Assembly: GCA_023460875.1 (NCBI GenBank)
Contig: JAEWOQ010000252.1
Span: forward strand, 1-11,351
Reading direction: 5' to 3'
Origin: Pseudomonadota bacterium
GTDB taxonomy: Bacteria > Myxococcota_A > Polyangia > Polyangiales > Polyangiaceae
Length of the DNA stretch: 11,351 bases
The position numbers and the translations under genes are program-made. Below the pieces are notes generated by a model. It worked only from the letters and a program-made list of their open reading frames with translations. It was not told the DNA's origin and ran no database searches. Positions 7,217 through 11,351 of the stretch are shown here, piece after piece; positions within the stretch are counted from its first letter, which is position 1; every line of letters starts with the position of its first letter.

Positions 7217-7233
7217 GCGGCCTCGAAGGCCGC
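7217..7233. repeat. Perfect 7-bp hairpin upstream of the coiled-coil gene
   Basis: GCGGCCT (7217-7223) pairs exactly with AGGCCGC (7227-7233) around a three-base loop. No T-run follows on either strand. On the minus strand it falls at the expected 5' end of a transcript from the promoter at 7237-7266. It could be a stabilising leader hairpin, or a weak terminator for the upstream lipoprotein gene. Confidence 0.5.
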
Positions 7234-7236
7234 GAC

Positions 7237-7266
7237 AAGGTAGGCAGGGGCCGCGCGCCGGGTCAA
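7237..7266 (-). promoter_or_regulatory. Candidate sigma70-type promoter for the coiled-coil gene
   Basis: On the minus strand TTGACC (7266-7261, five of six matches to TTGACA) is followed after 18 bases by TACCTT (7242-7237, three of six matches including first, second and last). It starts four bases after the stop codon of the von Willebrand lipoprotein. Predicted start of transcription is near 7230, giving a leader of about 60 bases that begins with the hairpin. Confidence 0.4.
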
Positions 7267-7270
7267 GGAC

Positions 7271-8548
7271 TCAGTCCGCGTAGTCCCCGGACGCGGGCGG
7301 CGCCACGATCTCCTCGTCCGTCTCCTCGCTTGCAGCTCCGCTGTCGGTCCCGCTGTCGCTCGAGGCGTCTGCGCCCGCGTCAGCACCGCTGGGTTGGTCC
7401 GTGGGGTGCTCGCTCGGTCCTGCGGGGGCCGTAGAGGTTTCGGGCTGTCCCGTCCCTGAGCCGCTCTCCGCCGCGGGCTGGCGGGCGCGCCGCTGCTTCG
7501 CGGCCTCCGCCTCTGCTCGCTTCGCTTCGAGCTCCCCTGGCGCCGAGAGCGGGGTCACGAAGGCGGGCCGCGCCTTGGGATCGCAGCCTCCCCGAAACCC
7601 GGTCGCGTCGAACTCGTATTCCAGAGATGCCGTGGACGCGCTCCCCTCCTCGTCTTCGTGTCGGACCTCGAAGCGGACCTGACGGATGCCGGTGCGCGCC
7701 GGAGAACAGTACTGGACCAGGTAGTACTTGGACCACGTCTTCTTCAGCCGCGAGGCGAGCTCTTCGAAGGCGATGGGGAGGGAGCGCGCGTCCTGGCTCC
7801 GCTCCACTCCCTGGCGTCCGATAGCATCGAGCTGCCGGGCCTCGCGCCCTCCGACCCCGACGGCGTAGAGCCGGTGGGGCGTCTCGGCGAGGGCGTCGAG
7901 GAGCGTCTCCTCGGTGACACGACCCGCGAGATCGTCGCCTTGGCTGAAGACGATCAGGGTGCCGACCCGCACCGGCCGCTTCACCCGCATGAGGCGGCTG
8001 TCCAGCTGACGCAGGCCTTCGATCACGGCGCCGTTCAGGTTGCGGGACTCGTCCTGCGCCTTGAAGCGCTCGATAGTGTCGAGCTCCGGGCGCGGGCCGG
8101 CGGGGCCGCGCGCGAACTCGCCGAGGGGGTGCAGCCGGGGGGAGCCATCGAAGCCGAGCACGGTCACCCCTTGGGTCGAGCGCAGCTTCGCGACCAGGTT
8201 CTGCACGCCCTTTCGGAGCGCGCTGCGCTGGGGATCCGGGCCTTGCGTCGCCCCGCTGAGGTCGACGAGCACCACCGTGTGGTGCAGGGCGACTGCGTCC
8301 CGATCCAGCAGGGTGAGCCGGGTCTCGCTGGGCTCGAGGAGCACACCATCTTCCCGAACGCTGAAGTCGGCGGCGCGCAAATCCGTCACCGGCTCGCCCC
8401 CGTTCTCCACGGACACGTAGACCGCGACGTTGCTCGGGCGCTGCACGGAGCTGTGCACGTGCTCGAGCTGCACCCCGCCGCAGGCGCTCGTGAGCCACGC
8501 CGCCGTGCACAGCAGCCCCAGTGTGATGGAGGAGAGAGATGCCTTCAT
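7271..8548 (-). CDS. VWA-domain lipoprotein
   Basis: This is a predicted lipoprotein of 425 residues: signal peptide 1-22 with probable lipidated Cys23 in LTSAC (imperfect lipobox), then an Ig-like stretch where VSVENGGEPVTDLRAADFSVREDGV (46-69) resembles proteins of the VWFA-related type. A von Willebrand factor A domain covers about 89-270. Its metal-site motif reads DLSGA (96-100) instead of DxSxS, so one ligand is missing; LNGAV (171-175) and FSQGDD (201-206) stand where later ligands are expected. Cys281 and Cys322 may form a disulfide. The C-terminal 90 residues are a charged helix (ELEAKRAEAEAAKQRR) and an acidic Ser/Asp/Gly tail. Such proteins usually mediate binding at the surface; the partner is unknown. 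The start ATG is supported by the signal peptide, with GAAGG very near it. It lies 34 bases after the NUDIX gene on the same strand. Confidence 0.85.
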   Translation of the reverse strand: MKASLSSITLGLLCTAAWLTSACGGVQLEHVHSSVQRPSNVAVYVSVENGGEPVTDLRAADFSVREDGVLLEPSETRLTLLDRDAVALHHTVVLVDLSGATQGPDPQRSALRKGVQNLVAKLRSTQGVTVLGFDGSPRLHPLGEFARGPAGPRPELDTIERFKAQDESRNLNGAVIEGLRQLDSRLMRVKRPVRVGTLIVFSQGDDLAGRVTEETLLDALAETPHRLYAVGVGGREARQLDAIGRQGVERSQDARSLPIAFEELASRLKKTWSKYYLVQYCSPARTGIRQVRFEVRHEDEEGSASTASLEYEFDATGFRGGCDPKARPAFVTPLSAPGELEAKRAEAEAAKQRRARQPAAESGSGTGQPETSTAPAGPSEHPTDQPSGADAGADASSDSGTDSGAASEETDEEIVAPPASGDYAD

Positions 8549-8582
8549 GGCCTTCGATGGTGCGGGGCGCCTGTGGCGGCGC

Positions 8583-9047
8583 TCATTCCCAATAGGTGCC
8601 GCCGCTCCGCGCTCGCTCGAGCATGCTCGTCATGCCGTGGGAGAGGTTCTCAGGCAACTGATCGTCTCGGAAGAGGCGCGCTTCGGCGATCTCGACCGGG
8701 TTGACCGGAGGTAGGGTAGGTGCGCCGACCGTCGCCCTCACGACCACGGTCACCGCATGAAAGCGGGGATCACGCGCGGGGTCGGAGTAGACCCCGACGA
8801 GCTCGCCCAGCTCCACCTCGACGACGCCGGCTTCTTCTCGGAGCTCGCGCACGAGCCCCGTGCGCAAGGTCTCGCCCCACTCGAGGGTCCCTCCCGGCAA
8901 GGCCCAGCAGCCGCTGTCCGTCCGCCGCACGAGCAGCCACGCTCCGTCCCGCGTACGCGCCGCGGCGCAGACGCCGACCACGGGCCGCCGCAGGAGATGG
9001 CGGAGAATTTCTTTGCCGAGGACCCAGAAGCCAGCCGGAATGCGCAT
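8583..9047 (-). CDS. NUDIX hydrolase
   Basis: NUDIX enzymes split nucleoside diphosphates linked to another group (ADP-ribose, NADH, oxidised dNTPs and others) with divalent metal. The complete Nudix box G-x5-E-x7-RE-L-x-EE-x-G-V spans residues 53-75 (Gly53, Glu59, Arg67, Glu68, Glu71, Glu72, Gly74), so the enzyme should be active. The body VVGVCAAARTRDGAWLLVRRTDSGCWALPGG and later GVYSDPARDPRFHAVTVVV (85-103) are of the ADP-ribose pyrophosphatase/MutT-like type; the substrate cannot be named. At 154 residues it is a single-domain member. ATG 9047 is chosen because the domain begins shortly after it; the same frame is open to 9245, but those extra residues are Arg/Ala-rich without family resemblance and would overlap the divergent L,D-transpeptidase start. 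No strong ribosome binding site. It heads the minus-strand group with the VWA lipoprotein. Confidence 0.92.
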   Translation of the reverse strand: MRIPAGFWVLGKEILRHLLRRPVVGVCAAARTRDGAWLLVRRTDSGCWALPGGTLEWGETLRTGLVRELREEAGVVEVELGELVGVYSDPARDPRFHAVTVVVRATVGAPTLPPVNPVEIAEARLFRDDQLPENLSHGMTSMLERARSGGTYWE

Positions 9048-9071
9048 CCCGTGGGGAGAATGCCGCCCGGA

Positions 9072-9089
9072 GCCCTGGGACGCCAGGGC
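9072..9089. repeat. Inverted repeat in the divergent NUDIX / L,D-transpeptidase intergenic region
   Basis: GCCCTGG (9072-9078) and CCAGGGC (9083-9089) are exact reverse complements around four bases. It lies 25 bases before the NUDIX ATG. It may be an operator or leader hairpin; there is no T-run. A ten-base palindrome GCAGCGCTGC follows at 9120-9129. Confidence 0.4.
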
Positions 9090-9196
9090 AGTTCCGCGTC
9101 GGTGGGCAGCGCGTTGGTGGCAGCGCTGCGCTGGCTCGGCATGGGTGGCCGCCCTCCGCGCTGCCAACCTCTGGAAGACCATGGTAGCCCTCGACC

Positions 9197-10831
9197 GTGC
9201 CTTGGTCGGCCTCGTCCTCAGTGCCTTCACCGCCTCCAGCGCCACCCCGCCGCAGGGTCGGGGAGCTCGCGTTGCTCACCGCGATCGTGGCGGGGCTCGG
9301 CTGCGGAGCGGCGGCGTTGACGGTGCTGCGCGCGGAAGAGCCGCCGGGGGCCGAGGCCGGGGACCTCGGGCGAGAGCCGCGCCGGGTGGTCTTGCAGGGC
9401 GCTACGCCGGCGTCGGCGAGCGCTGACGAGGGCCGCGTGGCGGCGAACGAGCTCGAGCCGGGCGTGCTCGGCACCATCGACGACAGCATGCCCTTCGATC
9501 CGACAGGTGAGCAGTTGGTGAGCATCGCCTGGCGGACCTGGGTGTACACGGACACGGGGCCCAAGCGCTCGCGCTACGGTTACTTGCGGGCGGGAGCCCG
9601 AGTGGACGCGCGGGGTCCGGCCATCGTCAACGCTGGTTGCCCGGGCGGCTGGTACCGGATCAACCCGCGGGGCTTCGTGTGCGTGGGGCTGGGCTCGACC
9701 ACGGAGCTCGAGCACCCGACCGCGGCGCAGATGACCCGACGACCGATCCGTCGGGAGGGGCTCCCCTACCTGTACGCGATGTCGGGTCAGCCGGCGCCTC
9801 ATCGGTACTTCCGTTTGCCCACCAAGGAGCAGATGGCCGAGGTCGAAGGCCCCGAGGTGCACGGGCGGGCGGCGCGCTGGCAGGCCGCCGCCGAGCACAA
9901 CGGGTCGCGCGAGCTGATCGGTCCGCCCCAGGAGCCGCCCGCGTTCCTCTTGGGGGGAGGGTCGGTGCACAAGCCGTACGGCGTGGAGCAGCCGATCCGG
10001 TACCGCGTGCACGCCGGACAAGTGACGCGCGGGACGGGGTTCGCGCTCCTCCACACGTTCCAGTGGGAGGGGCGAGAGTTCGGCTTGAGCTCGGAGCTCG
10101 ATGTGATCGCGCTCGACCGAACGCGGCTCGTGCAGCCGAGCGAGTTCCGCGGCGTCGTGCTCGAGGAAGACGAGGGGCTCCCGGTCGCCTTCACGGAGCG
10201 CTCACACACCACCGTGTGGGAGGCCGGGGACGGCGGCGGACTCCGCGTCCACGGGACGGCCACCCGCCGCCGCGCCTTCAAGCTCACGGGGCGCGAGCTC
10301 ACGGGCAACATGCTGGAGACCACCGAGGGGACCTACGTGCCGCGCTCGGTGTTACGCATCATCGAGCCCCGCAGTGATTTCCCCAGCTTCGCGACGGGAG
10401 ATCGCAAGTGGGTCGACATTTCCATCAATCAGCAGGCCCTCATCGCCTACCAGGGGCGCAAGCCGGTGTTCGTGACCTTGGTGAGCACTGGTCGCGGCGG
10501 CCTGGGGGACCCCGAGACGGAGGCCGCGACCGTGCGGGGCACCTTCATGGTTCATCACAAGGACGTGAGCAGCACCATGGATGGGGACGACGATCGGCCC
10601 GACGCCCTCAACTTGGTCGATGTCCCCTTCGTCCAGTACTTTCACCGGGGGTTCGCCCTCCACGGGACCTACTGGCACGACGATTTCGGGCGCCAGCGTA
10701 GTCAGGGCTGCGTCAACCTCTCACCCCAGGACAGCGCTTGGCTGTTCGAGTGGACCGATCCGCCGGTCCCGGAGGGCTGGCACGGCGTGCTCAACAAGGA
10801 GCGAGGCACCGTGGTGCACGTGCGCCCCTGA
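9197..10831 (+). CDS. L,D-transpeptidase (YkuD domain) with SH3-like domain
   Basis: L,D-transpeptidases make 3-3 cross-links in peptidoglycan or attach proteins to it, from the periplasm. The 544-residue protein has a membrane anchor or uncleaved signal (about 21-43, after RRR), a linker, an SH3-like region (about 108-168) with Cys148 and Cys162, a central region of about 230 residues that I do not recognise, and a C-terminal YkuD domain (about 404-541). The YkuD active site is complete: FALHGTYW with His489, and SQGCVNL with catalytic Cys505. The length is above the usual 160-350 because of the central region. GTG 9197 is the first possible start after the in-frame TAG at 9185 but has no ribosome binding site. 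TTG 9272 has GGGGAG six bases upstream but would remove the basic residues before the hydrophobic segment. See the finding on a possible frame change near 9245. Confidence 0.92.
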   Translation: MPWSASSSVPSPPPAPPRRRVGELALLTAIVAGLGCGAAALTVLRAEEPPGAEAGDLGREPRRVVLQGATPASASADEGRVAANELEPGVLGTIDDSMPFDPTGEQLVSIAWRTWVYTDTGPKRSRYGYLRAGARVDARGPAIVNAGCPGGWYRINPRGFVCVGLGSTTELEHPTAAQMTRRPIRREGLPYLYAMSGQPAPHRYFRLPTKEQMAEVEGPEVHGRAARWQAAAEHNGSRELIGPPQEPPAFLLGGGSVHKPYGVEQPIRYRVHAGQVTRGTGFALLHTFQWEGREFGLSSELDVIALDRTRLVQPSEFRGVVLEEDEGLPVAFTERSHTTVWEAGDGGGLRVHGTATRRRAFKLTGRELTGNMLETTEGTYVPRSVLRIIEPRSDFPSFATGDRKWVDISINQQALIAYQGRKPVFVTLVSTGRGGLGDPETEAATVRGTFMVHHKDVSSTMDGDDDRPDALNLVDVPFVQYFHRGFALHGTYWHDDFGRQRSQGCVNLSPQDSAWLFEWTDPPVPEGWHGVLNKERGTVVHVRP

Positions 10832-10874
10832 GCGACCGCGGGGTCTCGGAGGTCTCGGCGTCGGAGCCGGTCCT

Positions 10875-10883
10875 TGCTAACGT
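10875..10883 (+). promoter_or_regulatory. Candidate extended -10 (TGCTAACGT)
   Basis: The motif TGCTAACGT fits TGnTAnnnT and lies 46 bases before the GTG at 10930. It differs by one base from the motif before ftsH. No convincing -35 is visible upstream. If real, the PilT-N-like gene has a leader of about 40 bases and is transcribed apart from the L,D-transpeptidase. Confidence 0.25.
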
Positions 10884-10929
10884 CCTCGCTGGAAGCCCGT
10901 TGGAGGCACCGCAGCTGTTCGGAGGTCGC

Positions 10930-11351
10930 GTGCTCAAGCTGAGTTTGAAGGATCTGTTGAAGCGGGCGCTCATGGTCGACGCACAGGAGGTGCGGCTCAT
11001 CCCAGGCCGGCGCACCGTGGTGGTGACGTCCCAGGGGGAGAACGAGGTCCGCGGCGACGCGCAGACCCCCGATCGGATCAACGCGCTGCTCGAGGAGGTC
11101 CTCACCGCCGAGGCGCGCCGCTCCCTGGCGACCGGGTGGGCCGAGTGGCACTTCGTCTTGCCCGACAAGGGCCGTGTCCGCGCGACCGCCGAGCTGAAAA
11201 TGGGCTTGGTGCACGCCTCGTTCGATCTGACGAGCCTCGACGAGCCGGCCGCCTTCGACGAGCTCCCGCTGCCCCAGGCGGCGCCCGCGACTCCGCCCAA
11301 CGCCGTCTCGCCGCACCGCGCCGCGCCGCACCACGCCGCACCGCACCACGC
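10930..11351 (+). CDS. PilT/GspE N-terminal-like domain protein, cut by window end
   Basis: The frame begins at GTG 10930, with GGAGG four bases upstream, and stays open through the last base (140 codons visible). Residues 1-100 follow the pattern of the N-terminal domain of PilT/GspE-type secretion and pilus ATPases: LKDLLKRALMVDAQEVRLIPG (5-25), a GENEVRG strand turn, PDRINALLEEVLTAEARRSL (the LTPxxVxxLL-like helix pair), then WHFVLPDKGRVRATAELKMGLVHASFDL, matching their F.xPGxGRFRVNxxxQxGGxxxxxR layout. I infer this by eye, so it is moderate evidence. In place of continuing into an ATPase, the chain turns into an Ala/Pro-rich linker and a repeat AAPHH. The C-terminal part is unseen, so it may be an ATPase, or a regulator or surface protein that borrows only this domain. 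It starts 98 bases after the L,D-transpeptidase. Confidence 0.6.
   Translation, partial: MLKLSLKDLLKRALMVDAQEVRLIPGRRTVVVTSQGENEVRGDAQTPDRINALLEEVLTAEARRSLATGWAEWHFVLPDKGRVRATAELKMGLVHASFDLTSLDEPAAFDELPLPQAAPATPPNAVSPHRAAPHHAAPHH
11305..11349 (+). repeat. 15-bp tandem repeat encoding AAPHH, continuing past window
   Basis: Two in-frame units (11320-11334 and 11335-11349) encode Ala-Ala-Pro-His-His and differ by one base. A diverged unit encoding VSPHR comes before (11305-11319). The last two bases GC are consistent with another unit. The result is a His-rich, Pro-rich linker. Confidence 0.7.

Noticed and set aside
7170..7238. Longer start (TTG 7238) for the coiled-coil gene
   Set aside because: No ribosome binding site precedes it and the extension covers the hairpin and predicted transcript start; GTG 7169 has GGAGG at ideal spacing.
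7658..8704. 348-codon open frame on the plus strand
   Set aside because: It lies opposite the VWA lipoprotein and has a composition expected of a shadow frame; no motif or ribosome binding site.
9048..9245. N-terminal extension of the NUDIX protein
   Set aside because: The extra residues are Arg/Ala-rich without NUDIX resemblance and overlap the divergent gene's start region.

Overview
The window looks like ordinary chromosome from a GC-rich Myxococcota-type (deltaproteobacterial) bacterium, probably a Polyangia-like lineage. The grounds are codons ending almost always in G or C, several lipoproteins with Ala/Pro/Asp-rich linkers, GTG starts, and the mix of families present. The taxonomic call is inference. 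I see no tRNA, rRNA, CRISPR array, insertion sequence or phage gene. No gene-free stretch exceeds about 150 bases.

Layout. (1) 3-653, plus: the C-terminal part of a TrmA/RlmD-type RNA m5U methyltransferase whose frame is intact except for two adjacent stop codons exactly where the SAM-binding motif should read Tyr-Cys. (2) 697-1833, minus: a HupE/UreJ_2-type membrane protein, convergent with the methyltransferase. (3) A divergent intergenic region (1834-1984) with a near-perfect palindrome. (4) 1985-6862, plus: a tight cluster of ftsH (membrane AAA+ protease), a lipoprotein of the endonuclease/exonuclease/phosphatase fold, popT (DUF368 polyprenyl-phosphate translocase) and an EVE-domain protein, with gaps of 21, 14 and 55 bases. 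(5) 9047-6969, minus: a NUDIX hydrolase, a von Willebrand A lipoprotein and a small coiled-coil protein. The last has its own strong ribosome binding site, a plausible promoter and a leader hairpin. (6) 9197-10831, plus: a long L,D-transpeptidase with an SH3-like domain; its 5' end is ambiguous. (7) 10930-11351, plus: the start of a gene with a PilT/GspE N-terminal-like domain running into a His-rich pentapeptide repeat, cut by the window edge.

Functionally the theme is the cell envelope: membrane proteolysis (FtsH), lipid-carrier recycling (PopT), two predicted lipoproteins and peptidoglycan cross-linking (L,D-transpeptidase). NUDIX and EVE proteins are housekeeping or modified-nucleotide functions. 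I find no clear new defence or mobile system. The strongest oddities are the double stop in the methyltransferase, the frame ambiguity at the start of the L,D-transpeptidase, and the small coiled-coil gene with its own control region.
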